Assembly (NCBI GenBank): GCA_963555705.1 | Contig: OY743179.1 | Coordinates: forward strand, 19,972,692-20,036,691 | From: Ligustrum vulgare | Lineage: Eukaryota > Streptophyta > Magnoliopsida > Lamiales > Oleaceae | Length of the DNA: 64,000 nucleotides | Direction: 5' to 3' | Shown here: piece after piece, positions 11,049-21,609 of the stretch | Layout: every line of letters begins with the position of its first letter | Numbering within the stretch: the stretch's first letter is position 1 | Translations under genes and position numbers: made by a program | Notes under the pieces: model-generated | Told to the model about the DNA's origin: nothing | The model's database searches: none | What the model saw: the letters and a program-made list of their open reading frames with translations, nothing else

Positions 11049-11715
11049 TTGGTTCTAATTTGGTAAATCTATCCTTTATATTCTTGTTGTTGTTGTTTGT
11101 GTTCATCATATTTTTTTTAAAAAAAAAAACTGGAAAATTTGTATGCCCTTGAGTATTTCATGATTCCTACATATTGGGTATGTTGATTGATTGAGGTATT
11201 TGAGATTGTTGGGGATGTCCATAGACCAAAACACTTGGATTTCCATAACTTTCAAAGTGTGCCTACCGAGTATTTGATGAATTGCCCCAAAGAGAACTTC
11301 CTTAGTAGAATCCACTTTTCTCAATACCGAACACTATCCTTATTGATTACTCATTTTTTTATAAATTCCCTTGTTAATTTGAACTCTTGAAACATTGTCA
11401 CTTAAGTTACAAGATTCTCCTACTTTGTTTTAGTAAGCTAAATTCCACTTGCTATTTGTGCCCATCAATTTCTACATCTCTTCCTTGATGGTGGTTTGAA
11501 TCTTCACGAGATTTAATTTTCTCAGTGTAGTTGATTGCATTCCTTGGGGATTGAGTAAAACAGGAGTGAAATGAATTCTTTGTGAGGACACTCCACAGTT
11601 GCACAACATGATCCATCCAAATACTCAAAGTGAGCGAAACTCCGATTCCCAAACCCAAGACTTGAGTTAGATGTTGTAAACTCTTTCCACCACTTTTACT
11701 AGGCAAGTAGAGGAG

Positions 11716-12099
11716 ATGGGAGGGAGGTTCGATAGGTTGGAAATGTTTGAGGTAATGAGGAAAATTCCACCACCTAAGAATAATGGTGAAAGAAGGCAAA
11801 AAAAAAGAGTTAGGGTTGAACTTGATTGTGATGGTTGTAACGATCAACATTGGGGCATGTGTAGGAATAAAGGAGAGCGGAGTGAAAGAGGGCATGAGAG
11901 GAGATTTGATAGGGGGCTCGTGAAGGAGAAGAGTGATCCCGTGTGGGACTTTATGGACCAAATGAAGATTTTTGAAGAAAAGTTCATTGCGTGGGATTGC
12001 AAATATAATGTTGGAGCGCAAAAGGGAGTGATAGTGAGGTTGAAGTTAAATTACAAGAAGAGCCTCGGGGTAAGGAAGTATAGAAGGAGGGAGACTTGA
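11716..12099 (+). CDS. Family B element ORF, basic/charged, unknown function
   Basis: A 127-codon frame rich in Arg, Lys and Glu. An RFDRLEMFEVMRK start and an ERSERGHERRFDR stretch are the only visible features. It may be a worn gag remnant, because gypsy gag often has an R/E-rich block before its core, but I cannot match it to a known domain. It overlaps the next ORF by 4 bases. The antisense frame at 11452-12021 is longer but has no recognisable content. It sits between the primer site and the coiled-coil ORF. Confidence 0.4.
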   Translation: MGGRFDRLEMFEVMRKIPPPKNNGERRQKKRVRVELDCDGCNDQHWGMCRNKGERSERGHERRFDRGLVKEKSDPVWDFMDQMKIFEEKFIAWDCKYNVGAQKGVIVRLKLNYKKSLGVRKYRRRET

Positions 12100-12497
12100 A
12101 GATTGAAGTAGTTGAACAAACTCCAACTTTTCACGTTGAAGATAAAAATTTGGGAAGTGAAGAAGTGCATGAATTGGGGGAGGAAATTATTGGTGAGATG
12201 GTGTATGAGCTTAAAAATGTGGGAGAGTTGTTTGAGCTTGATAATGTGGAGGAGGTGGTTGTTGATAAAAACTTAGAAGTGGTTGAGCACGAAGATTTTA
12301 TAGTGTTGAATGAGCATGGAAATAAGAATTTTGAGGTGTTGGATGAGCAAGATGGTGAGAAGAAGATAAAAGGTGAAGTGAAGAGCCTCGTTGTTGAATT
12401 TGGAGTGGTGGTGACTCCTCATGAATACAAGGATCCGTACATTTTACATGGAGAAACTAACATTCCTCACCCCATTTTGCATAAGTATATTTTGTAG
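12096..12497 (+). CDS. Family B element ORF, Glu/Val-rich coiled-coil-like protein
   Basis: A 133-codon acidic frame, rich in Glu and Val, with IEVVEQTP near the start and HEYKDPYILHGETNI near the end. The same two anchors (IEVVDRTP and HEYKDPHLVHGDANI) occur in the ORF at 50869-51561 of a different element. Gene function is unknown. The sequence suits a coiled coil and has no membrane segment or catalytic motif. It starts inside the end of the previous ORF (ATGA overlap). Retention in two elements argues for a real protein, perhaps a leftover of an ORF linked to gag-pro. Confidence 0.5.
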   Translation: MKIEVVEQTPTFHVEDKNLGSEEVHELGEEIIGEMVYELKNVGELFELDNVEEVVVDKNLEVVEHEDFIVLNEHGNKNFEVLDEQDGEKKIKGEVKSLVVEFGVVVTPHEYKDPYILHGETNIPHPILHKYIL

Positions 12498-12684
12498 GTT
12501 AATTGCATTTTGGACTTTGGACCACACCACATATGTCCAAAGGAGTACATGATTCGATCATTCCACATCTCCAAAGTTTCCAACTACTATTGGTTGATCA
12601 AGAGACATGAAGGCCATAATTTTCCTTTTGATCCGGAGGTGCAATGAAGCATAATGAACAAACCTATGATTTGGGACGAATCAT

Positions 12685-12701
12685 CCTAAAGAAGGAGGGT
12701 A
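12685..12701 (+). promoter_or_regulatory. Hairpin plus polypurine tract, family B element
   Basis: TGATTTGGGACGAATCA (12668-12684), a nearly perfect hairpin, is followed by CCTAAAGAAGGAGGGTA just before the right LTR. The purine run primes plus-strand synthesis in LTR elements. The same hairpin and tract occur twice in the 48923-52790 element. Confidence 0.75.
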
Positions 12702-13130
12702 TTATGAGAATCATAGGAGGCTCAATAGGGGAAAATCAATCATTTGAGCCACACAAATTTTAAGTGCATTTTGAAGGACTCTCGAGACATCAGAAAATAG
12801 TATTTGGGGCTAAAACAAGTGATTAAAGTCAAGAGACAAGCTGAGAATTAAGTTGGAGTAAAAAATCAGGAGTACTGGATTTTACCCCTCGCTGTCGCGC
12901 AGTTGAAGCGAGGCGCGGTCACTCGATGCTCAGTCAAATGAACAGAATGCAAAATTAATGCCTGAGCGGCCACGTCAAATTACTCTGCGCGACTGTGCCA
13001 TTGTCCTGAACCTAGAATGCGCGAAATTTTATTTTATTTCCAGTTTTTTATTTTTAATTCCATTATTTTGTACTATATATACTCCACAACACTCAAACCC
13101 TAAAATGGCCTTGGTTTTTAGAACTCTTAG

Positions 13131-14380
13131 GTGGCGTTCTGTTTGTATTTTATTTTGTATTTTCATTTTCGAAAATGTTTTTTTTTTCCTGTTTTTATTT
13201 TTGTTTTCAAATTTGCTGAAAACGCGTTTGGTTTGTCATTTCTGAAAACTGTTTTTGAAAATAAAAAGTTGGAAAACACGTTCTATTTGAAATTTTGCAG
13301 AATACTACTGATTCAAACTTAAATTTCCTTTCACAATACACTGAAAATATGGTTACATCAACACTAATGTGAGTATTAAGAATCTATATTAACACAGCTT
13401 AGTTAGGTTCGGGATTTGAGGAAGCTCTAATTCTATTAAAATCCAGAAAATGCAAGTTCTTTCAAAACCACTAGAGTAGAGATGGCAATGGGGCGGGTTC
13501 GGGGTGGGTCAGGGCCCCGCCCCGCTAAGGACCCGAATTTTTTTTTTTTAAATAAATAAATTAGTAATGAAATTTTACGTGAAAAATTTAGGCGTTGAAC
13601 TAGTTAGAGTTTTTAAGTTTGAACTTTAAAAATAATATGTATATACTTGAAGAAAAAAATCAATAAACAATATAATGGTATAGTGGTTGTATATTCTCAT
13701 ATCCCTAAATTCCACCAATGTTCAATTCTTCTGGACTTGTTCAAATTTATTTTAGTTTCTTATTTCATTATTTTTAAAAAAAAAAAAAAAATTTACCGGG
13801 TCACGGGTCGGGGCGGGTCCGCCCCGAAACCCGCCGCGGGGCGGAAAACCCGCCCCGCGGACCCAATGGGTCATTCCAGGTCCTTCGGGTTTTTTTGTCA
13901 TCCCTACACCATAGTCCATTTATCAATGCATTTTTTGAAATATAACAATAATAATTTTCACTTAATTTTTTTTTTTGTAATGTTGATATTGAATTCAATA
14001 AAATTTTATTTAAGTTTAATTCTAAGTTAGCATAATTCTTAAAAAAATTATTTATTTAGGCTTAATTTCAGGCTAGGATAATTCTAAAAATAAAAAAATA
14101 ATAATAAAAAACTTTATATTAAGCTTAGTTCCAAGTTAGAATAATTCATAATAATTCTTAAAAAAAAAAAAAAATCTCAAAATGTGTTTTCTGCGTTTTG
14201 CACATTTTTTGTTGAAATACACACAAAACGCCCAAAACGAGGTTTTGAGCGTTCTGCGTTTTGTGTACAATTTTTTTTTGTTTTCCAAAATGCGTTTTCG
14301 AAAATGGTAAAGAGAACGTGTTTTTAGTATTTTCGAAAATAAAAACAGAAAACGACATTAAAACAGCAAAGAGAACATGG
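13131..14380. mobile_element. Inverted-repeat MITE, about 1.25 kb, in the right LTR
   Basis: The insert is absent from the left LTR, which fixes its borders. TCTTAG occurs on both sides (13125-13130 and 14381-14386). The ends are imperfect inverted repeats: TGGCGTTCTGTTTG at the left and, reverse-complemented, CCATGTTCTCTTTG at the right. TTTTCGAAAAT/CATTTTCGAAAA motifs recur inward from both ends. No ORF. Superfamily is uncertain; 6 bp of flank match. Confidence 0.6.
13477..13906. mobile_element. hAT-type GC-ended MITE inside the larger MITE
   Basis: The ends TAGAGATGGCAATGGGG and (reverse complement) TAGGGATGACAAAAAA form the TAGGGATGGCAA-type terminal repeat common in plant hAT MITEs. Flanking 8-mers CACTAGAG and CACCATAG match at 6 of 8. 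Both ends carry GC-rich blocks (GGGGCGGG, CCCCGCCCC, CCCGCCCCGCGG) that fold together; the centre is AT-rich. Confidence 0.75.
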
Positions 14381-14717
14381 TCTTAGCTTGTGAAGCTTGA
14401 AGTCTCCATTGGACAAAATTTTGAAGGTAAAATCTTTCTTCTAAATCTTGTGCTCAACTTCATTTTAGAATTGTATGATTCTTGTGTTCTTGGAAGAAAT
14501 CTTTGAACTTGTTTATCTCTCTCCATTGGGTTAAAGTTTATTCCTTGAAATTTTGGTTAAAATAAACTTAGGTTTTGTTTTATTTTACCATTTTAACTTT
14601 CTTGGGTTGATTTCAAAGTGTTGTGAGAATATTTGGTCCTAACACCAAAGGGGTTCGCATCAGGCGGAGCCCTTCCCGTCACCCATGTCCCTATCCTCTT
14701 TCTTTGTTTAACCGAAA

Positions 14718-14719
14718 AC

Positions 14720-14766
<47 letters not shown>
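14718..14766. repeat. (GA)n microsatellite
   Basis: An uninterrupted AG dinucleotide run of about 46 bases, in the part of the solo LTR right of the family B insertion. Confidence 0.95.
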
Positions 14767-14769
<3 letters not shown>

Positions 14770-15573
14770 ATATAAGAAAAATTGATTTTTGAAAATTAAT
14801 CTTTAAGCCCCAAGTTTTGAAATATATTTATTTCAGTCATTTCAGCTTTTTAAAAACGTTTTATTCAGTCACTGCAGTTTTAAAATATTTCTAGCCAATC
14901 CTTAAGTTTTGAAAATACTATTTCAGCCCTAGACTTCTAAATCCCGATTTCTTTAAAATCTCAATTTAGCCCATAAACTTTATTTTATCACTTTAATCCT
15001 TCAATTTTTGAAGTAGTAAATCAATTTAATTTTCTTTTGGTTAGACGAAGGTTTTGGCTAGACGAAGCTTTTGGTGAATTAAGAGATTGACGTACTATTC
15101 CCACTCCACCTTTTTGGATTCGTAAAGTTTGAGGTAGACTCACCCCTACTAATTAGTTTAAATTATAAATGCATTTATTATGTGAATTTACGTAATTTAT
15201 ATGTTTTGATGCATGAGATGAGACGAGAATATCTCTTATGAGATGAAATGAGAAATTGATATTGTTATGCATAACTATATGCTTCAATGCATGAGGCGAG
15301 ACTACCCCACCCTAAAAAATTTTAAAACCTATGAATATGATGATGTATTATTTGCATAAGTACGTGTTCAATTATTTTATAGATTAATTATTGTCGATGA
15401 ATCTACTGAATATTTCTTTTGAAATGTTCACCCCGTTTTTAACAACAATTGCAAAATTCGGAGATGGTGGGGAATGAAGAACAGTTGTTGAAAATTAATA
15501 AATGATGCTATTTTTGAAAGTCAAGTTTTATAAATTTTGTTAATTTATTTTGTTGTTAACTCGAGGTGTTACA

Positions 15574-16560
15574 GTTCCTTAGGTGGTTCTATTTTTTTAA
15601 CCTTTGAAGTTATAGAGGAACTATGATGATAAAACCTCTTAGCTAGTTGTGGAATGATCTGGTAACCTATATAACCACCTCTATGCTCTATTACTCAGGG
15701 TTAAAGGGAAGGTTTTTCACATGATAGCATCACTTACCTCTTGAAGGTCCATCCATGAAGTGTATCTATCCAGATGTACTATGGAATCTAAAGTCCCATC
15801 ATAGCTGGGGATTTGAGGCATCTTTATTTTACCTGGTAAAAGTTTTTGTAATATGTTTTTCGTGAAGGGTGAAGGTTTGGTAAGAGTATAATCATCAGTA
15901 CATCCATTTTGTTTGGTTTCAAGGTTAGTTAATCGCTTCTTCAACAATTCTAACTCATCTAGAACTTTCATGGGACTCTCTGAGACTTGATGGTTCAAAT
16001 GAAGAGTTATCGCATCATTGCAGGGATTTGGGAGTGTCTCTCCTTGATTTAACTGGACCTTGGTATGGAATTTTTTCAGATCTTTCCGGGTGATGTGACC
16101 CCATGTAAGTCTTATTTGACCTTGACTTTCCAATTTCCTAGGTAGAAGCGATGGATATTGCCCTAGCTAGCTAAAGACGCTATGAGCCTTTTTAGATAGT
16201 TCCATTCACGGGGATGGTGGTTTGCTTTTGCCTGTTGAACTTTCAGATCTTCCACTTGCGTAGCCAAACTTTCTATAGACCTAGAGCCTATCTTCAAGGA
16301 AATGATAAGGTGACTCTACCTCTTCATTATGGTCTTGTTTTCGACTCATAGTTTTCGACTGTTTTTGCATTCTTTCTAAAGCTTGCATTAGCTAGTTCAA
16401 CTGATGCATGATAGCTCCCATATGATGACCTGAATGAGGTCTGAATTCCAGATCATCGTTTCTTCATTGGCGAGTTGGGAGAAGCTCAACGTGATGACTT
16501 TCATTTCCTTGGTGACTTTCAGAACTAAGGCGATTCATTTGTTATCTAAAATCGAATGAT
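15574..16560 (-). pseudogene. Ty3/gypsy gag N-terminal remnant
   Basis: The minus-strand ORF 16133-15717 (138 codons) contains a leucine-rich helix (LDELELLKKRLTNLE), then MPQIPSYDGTLDSIVHLDR and the end DLQEVSDAIM. Continuing through a stop come FPLTLSNRA and WLYRLPDHS. This is the core of plant gypsy gag (usual IPQYDGTRDPVDHL...SDAIMCRAFPTTL). Gag forms the particle. The part at 16134-16560 is a weaker N-terminal extension. The frame continues toward 6831-7576 once the nest at 7577-15573 is disregarded. Confidence 0.8.
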
Positions 16561-16607
16561 CCAATTCAAGTGTGCTTGTTATTAGGACTGCCTTTTGCCA
16601 AAAGCGG

Positions 16608-17805
16608 TTGTCTTTCTAGCATCAATTGTTGACGTTAGAGTATGTAAATTCCAAGTCTGGAGTGAATATGAGGTGAATATTAATTCTGTAATCGAACGCG
16701 AGCGATAAAATAAATGAATTTCAAATCTTGTGTGATCAGGAATCCAATTGTGTAATCATTGTATAAAAATGCTGTGACTTAAAATTCCAAAAATGTTGGA
16801 TACCTTCATGAGTCATCCTCCTCTCTATTTATGGAAAATATGGGGTGAACTGACTTATTATAAGATGTTTGATTTGTTGTCCACCGTGGGCAACATAAGA
16901 TTTGCCCGCAGCCAGTAAAAAATTGTCAAGTATCCAAAATTTTAAACACTAGACACTTGGCAATTTTTCATTGCCAGTGAACAATTTTTATGTTATCTAC
17001 GGTTGACAATGGATCAAAATTACTTGTAATAATTGTTTGTGGTGGAGATGTACTCGAACATTAAAGGGAAATGGCTGTGGGAAACTCTTCAAAGGCAATT
17101 GGAAGCAAACTTGTGTCTGTATACATATAAAATTAATGTAATGATACTAAATAGGCTGGAGAATATTGGAAGCTATGCAGATTGAATGCTTCTATTATCT
17201 TAAGAGTTACATGGGTTTTCTCTTGATTGCTGACGTGCAGTAACACAATATAACAGTCTGAAGATGCAATTTGGAAGAACTTGAGATTTATTTCATTTAT
17301 GCTGGAAGGCGCGATGATGGAAATGCGTCTTTGGCACCTAATTAATAAGATATAATTTATTGATGCTGCTGCCATATAAATCATTTAATTGAAATATACA
17401 GTTTCGAGTGACACCCTCTATGTTCAAATATCATTATTCTAAAAAATAATCAATTGGCCACGTCAACAGGGTTCTGACATCCAGATCATACAGTGATCAG
17501 AATTCATCTCAGCACATTATTTTAAGAAATTGAAGATGGATTTCAGACCTTACGAATGAGATGAATTATTTGGATAAGGACAGTTAACATAAACTAACCA
17601 AGTTAGTTATGAAAAAATAACTACTTTCAATATGTAAGAGCTCAAAGAGTTCAGTCAAGAACATATGTATTCAAATGGATTTCTTATAATCAATTTTTAT
17701 CTATTGCCCACCGTGAGCAATATAAGAATTGTCCACCGTCAGTGAAAAATTGCCAAGTGTCTAATTTCTATTATGTTGAAAACTACTTAAAACACACAAA
17801 AGGAA
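16608..17805 (-). repeat. Probable 5' LTR and primer site of the Tat-like gypsy element
   Basis: On the minus strand an LTR-like sequence ends CTCTAACGTCAACA at 16627. It is followed by ATTGATGCTAGAAAGACAACC (16626-16606), which resembles the ATTGGCGCTAGAAGG-type primer site of Tat elements. A TATA box (CCATAAATAGAGAGG) lies at 16845-16831. A motif with CCACCGT(G/C)GGCAA-like wording and TTGCCAAGTGTCTA occurs at about 16870-16975 and again at 17705-17765. The upstream end of the LTR was not found; 17805 is a guess. The short ORFs here show nothing recognisable. Confidence 0.45.
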
Positions 17806-18159
17806 ATTGTTATGAAGAGAGATGTTAAAATATGATACGTCACATGCGCTAGATCATGAACAACCAGAATAGAATCAAGAACACAATAAAGAAGAACTCA
17901 CGTCAGGCTGAATATAAACTCCAGATTATACACCTCAAACACAAACACAAACATAATTAATCTCAAAAGAATTGACGGAAAAAGATGGGATCAAGAACCG
18001 CAATAATGAATCAAGAACTTAATAAAGAACTCAGATGACAGGTATAGATTCAAGATTATAACCCTCGAGAACAAGTGAAAAACATAACTAATCATAAATG
18101 GGGGAAAATAAAAATAAAAATAAAAATAAATAAATAAATAAAATTAAGAACTTCGAAAT

Positions 18160-18350
18160 CATGAATCCAACTGACCAATGCTAGATTGAAGAAGCAAATG
18201 CATCAATACTAAAATTCTTCTTTTGTGCATTCTATAAACAGCTTTGCAATCCAATGTCCAATGACACCCACATGTTCACATTGTAGCACTCTTACAAATC
18301 ATTTATCATAAAATCAGCAGATGCAATCCTAACTGAAAATCCAAAGATCA
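18160..18350 (-). pseudogene. DUF538 gene fragment 1 (degenerate)
   Basis: On the minus strand about 18342-18300 reads FSVRIASADFMINDL, matching ELSVGIASADFPVDNF in the intact gene at 18780-19292. It decays after a stop. A following stretch (GTTTATA...GCTTCTTCAATCTAGCA) is shared with fragment 2, so the duplication included downstream sequence. It is about 430 bp beyond the 3' end of the intact gene. Confidence 0.65.
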
Positions 18351-18499
18351 TCCCAATCCCCACTTCTCAAAACCTCCACAAGTTAATATATTCTAGGAAC
18401 CATGATTAGTTGCTCATTGATGAACACTTGATCTAAAAACTTAACCTATTAAAGAGAGGAAACTTGTATTCATTTAATCTTGTCTTTTAACCCCAAAAT

Positions 18500-18640
18500 C
18501 CAACTGAATTCTTCAGCTCTGCTAGATTGAAGAAGCATATGAATTAATTCTATAATCTCCTTTTGGAAAATTCTTATAAACACCTTTGCATTCAATTCAC
18601 ATCCACGTCGTGGGCACTCAGAGAAATTGTCAATATATTT
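18500..18640 (-). pseudogene. DUF538 gene fragment 2 (degenerate)
   Basis: The minus strand at about 18632-18590 reads DNFSECPRRGCELNA, matching DNFYESPECGCGFDCD in the intact gene. Downstream it shares GCTTCTTCAATCTAGCA with fragment 1. Only the C-terminal part of the domain is recognisable. Two such fragments beside an intact copy indicate a former tandem DUF538 cluster. Confidence 0.6.
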
Positions 18641-18779
18641 ATGGTCACAAATGATATTATTTAAATACGTTCATATCAATATTTTATTTTTTTCTTTGAA
18701 CTCAATAGCAAAATAGAACAAGACAAATTACTGATTACAGAATTATTCTAAATCACAAGGCTAATCCCTAATCAAAATT

Positions 18780-19292
18780 CTACGAATCGAATACAAATGA
18801 CTTAAAATTGAACCTTGTTTTGCCAGCTTTTGCCCTAATTCCATTATCACAATCAAATCCACAGCCACATTCCGGCGACTCGTAAAAGTTATCCACCGGA
18901 AAATCTGCCGACGCAATCCCGACCGATAATTCAATTTCATTGCCATCCATAGTAACTTCCACGATATTAATCCAGAAAAACAACACTTTTACTTGAATAC
19001 CCTTCAGATCCTTGATTTTGCCTGTGGAAATGGTCCCACTGATTTCGGATTTGTACTTGAGATTGTAGCCTTCTATGGTGTAACTGCAGGTTTTGTTCAA
19101 GTATACTGTGAACTTGCCAGTGGTTGAGTTCAGTTCGTAGCTTGTAACTCCCTTTGGAAGAAGACCCGCTGGAAAGCCGTATTCCACCAGAACATCATAA
19201 ACTGTCGGCGAGTTGTCGGAAGCGGCGGCCGGCGAGGTTGTGAATAGTGAAAGAGAGATGAAGAGGATGCATAAAATTGCTGGTGAAGCCAT
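18780..19292 (-). CDS. DUF538 family secreted protein, 170 aa
   Basis: A complete single-exon gene of 170 codons. Residues 1-24 form a signal peptide (hydrophobic ILCILFISLSLFTT, then an Ala-rich end), so the product probably enters the secretory pathway. The rest matches plant DUF538 proteins: VYDVLVEYGFPAGLLPKGV (about 31-49), a beta-rich middle (FTVYLNKTC, GISTGKI-like segment) and the C-terminal IASADFPVDNFYESPECGC. Length is typical of the family. DUF538 members are plant-specific, linked to stress and trichome growth (SVB is one), but the biochemical role is not firmly known. The start is the first ATG (CCCATGG) after the TATA box; no upstream in-frame ATG is nearer. No break seen. Confidence 0.9.
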   Translation of the reverse strand: MASPAILCILFISLSLFTTSPAAASDNSPTVYDVLVEYGFPAGLLPKGVTSYELNSTTGKFTVYLNKTCSYTIEGYNLKYKSEISGTISTGKIKDLKGIQVKVLFFWINIVEVTMDGNEIELSVGIASADFPVDNFYESPECGCGFDCDNGIRAKAGKTRFNFKSFVFDS

Positions 19293-19293
19293 G

Positions 19294-19858
19294 GGTATTT
19301 GAGGAGGTTCTGGTGTACAAAGATCTTAGGGCTAACACATCAAATCTATATTTAGGGGGTCGTTTCAATTTATAATAAAAGTTTTAGCAGAGAATTAATG
19401 ATTTTTTATAAAAAAAATATATTTTAAATTAAAGTTTAATCAATTAAAAAATTGATGAAATTGTAAGCTAATGCGATTTTTTGTCCAAATCATCATAAAG
19501 AATTTCTTGTGAATTTGTTTGGAATTGTGTAAAAATTTGAAACTACTTACGAAAATTTAATGTTATTAGCATGGATTTCAATTCCACGTGCTGTTCTCAG
19601 TTCTTACTTCTTACCTAATCTTTTAATTGGGCTAGTTGCTTTACCGGACAGTCAAGGGTTGTTATCAATTACAAGTTATGATTCCCCATTTGTCATGTAA
19701 CTTAAAAATCTAAAGTCTATCAAAATCTAAAATTATAGAGAATTAAATGATTTAATTGAATTTATTTATAAAAATCGAATATCTATTATTTTTTTAATTT
19801 AATAAGAAAAAAATTCAAAATTAATCATTTAGATCAAATTGAATTTAGGTAAAAAAAT
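19294..19858. other. AT-rich sequence upstream of the DUF538 gene
   Basis: The DUF538 promoter, then AT-rich DNA with no gene or recognised repeat, up to the start of the tandem array. Confidence 0.6.
19346..19353 (-). promoter_or_regulatory. Probable TATA box of the DUF538 gene
   Basis: AAATATAG on the minus strand lies 54-61 bases upstream of the start codon, placing transcription start at about 19320 and giving a short 5' leader. Confidence 0.5.
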
Positions 19859-20662
19859 AATAGGTATCGTTTTAGGATTTAAACGAGATAAATAAAAAAG
19901 ATCTGATGTTGAAAAAAGTAAAAAGTATAAGTAAATTTTTTACATTTAGTATTTAAAACGATTTTACGAATGATATGTTTAGAGTTTGCTCTCATTTCTC
20001 AGTTTGTATTAAACTTATCGTTGAAATCTTGGATTTTACACCTATATTTCATATTTTTTGACTTCAAAATAATACAATCTACAATTTGACTTTTATAGAT
20101 ATTTTTTTCACAAATTCAAAAATCATTTATTACATGAATTAATTGAACTTTTCTAATTCATATATTAAAATAAATTGATTAAAAAAAATTCCTAAAACAG
20201 CAGACGAAAATGGACAAGAAACTATGTGTGTAAAACAATGACGGTTATCCTATTATATATGTATAGATTAAAATTAAAATGATTGGATGTTGAAAAAACT
20301 AAAAAGTATAAGTAAAACTATTACATTAAGTATTTAAAATGATTTTACGAATAATGTGTTTAGAGTTTACCCTTATTTCTTAGTTTGTATTAAACTTCTC
20401 GTTGAGATATTTGATTTGACACTCATATTGAATATTTTTCGACTTCAAAATAATGCAATAATTATTAAAAGGAAAAATAATAATCTATAATTTAACTTTT
20501 TATATAAAAAAAAATTTCACAAATTCATAAATCATTTATTACATACATTAATTGAACTTTCATAATTCATGTATTAAAATAAATTGATAAAATAAGAAAT
20601 TTTCTAGAATGACAGGTGAAGATTGGCAGAAAATTATGTGCTAAAAATAGTGACGATTATCC

Positions 20663-20668
<6 letters not shown>

Positions 20669-20731
<63 letters not shown>
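20669..20731. repeat. (TA)n microsatellite between array units
   Basis: About 31 TA repeats at the end of unit 2, where other units have only TATATATGTATAG. Confidence 0.95.
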
Positions 20732-20734
<3 letters not shown>

Positions 20735-21535
20735 TGAGAAAAATTAAAAAAGATTGAATGTTGAAAAAAGTAAAAAGTATAAGTAAAACTTTTACATTTA
20801 GTATTTAAAACGATTTTACGAATGATATGTTTAGAGTTTACTCTCATTTCTCAGTTTGTGTTAAACTTATCGTTGAGATCTTGAGTTTTATACCTACATT
20901 CCATATTTTTCGACTTCAAAATAGTGCAATAATTATTAAAAGAAAAAAATCTACAATTTGAATTTTATAGATTTTTTTTCACAAATCCACAAATCATTTA
21001 TTACATGAATTAATTGAACTTTCCTAATTCATATATTAAAATAAAATGATAAAAAAAAATTCCTAAAATGGCAGGCGAAAATGGATAAGAAACTATGTGC
21101 GTAAAATAATGACGGTTATCCTATTATATATGTATAGATTAAAATTAAAAAGATTGGATGTTGAAAAAAGTAAAAAGTTAAAAGTAAAACTTTTGCATTA
21201 AGTATTTAAAATGATTTTACGAATGATGTGTTTGGAGTTTGCCCTCATTTCTTAATTTGTATTAAACTTCTCGTTGAGATATTTGATTTGACACCCATAT
21301 TGCATATTTTTCGACTTCAAAATAATGCAATAATTATTAAAAGATAAAAATAATAATCTATAATTAAACTTTTAATAGATTTTTTTTTCACAAATTCATA
21401 AATCATTTATTACATGAATTAATTGTACTTTCCTAATTCATGTATTAAATATAAATTGATAAAAATAAGAAATTTTCTAAAATGACAAGTGAAAATGGAC
21501 AGAAAATTATGTGCTTCAAATAGTGACGATTAATC

Positions 21536-21540
<5 letters not shown>

Positions 21541-21605
<65 letters not shown>
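21541..21605. repeat. (TA)n microsatellite between array units
   Basis: About 32 TA repeats at the end of unit 4, the equivalent position to 20669-20731 one dimer earlier. Confidence 0.95.

Positions 21606-21609
<4 letters not shown>

Larger units (their letters stand above)
9393..14662 (+). mobile_element. Non-autonomous LTR retrotransposon, family B, with two LTRs
   Basis: Two LTRs in direct orientation (9393-11034 and 12702-14662) flank about 1.67 kb. The target duplication is GGCGG on both sides (9388-9392 and 14663-14667). After the left LTR comes the primer site TGGTATCAGAGC; before the right LTR comes a purine tract. There is no RT or integrase, so it depended on other elements. Each LTR has its own later insertion, a Cassandra on the left and MITEs on the right; without these both LTRs are about 690-705 bp, close to the solo copy at 8011-8721. 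Confidence 0.88.
12702..14662 (+). repeat. Right LTR of the family B element, split by MITEs
   Basis: It begins TTATGAGAATCATAGG (first G of TGATGAG changed to T) and ends GGGGTTCGCATCA. It aligns by eye with the left LTR, except for the insert 13131-14380. TACTATATATACTCC recurs at about 13070. Confidence 0.85.
7577..15573 (-). mobile_element. Probable solo LTR of about 2 kb (minus), itself carrying nested elements
   Basis: The gypsy gag reading stops at about 7576 and resumes at 15574. Read on the minus strand, the insert begins TGTAACACCTCGAG at 15573, a typical plant LTR start. Flanks are GTTCA (7572-7576) and GTTCC (15574-15578), a possible 5-bp duplication with one change. Without the elements nested inside (8011-8721 and 9393-14662 with their duplications) about 2.0 kb remains: 7577-8010, 8722-9392 and 14663-15573. 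No coding was recognised in it. 8900-9180 is proline- and threonine-rich in translation but looks non-coding. The left end lacks a clean TG/CA terminus, so that boundary is uncertain. Confidence 0.5.

Noticed and set aside
11452..12021. 189-codon frame on the minus strand
   Set aside because: Antisense to the family B element ORF; no recognisable domain.
18761..18946. 61-codon minus-strand frame
   Set aside because: Shadow of the DUF538 gene in another frame.
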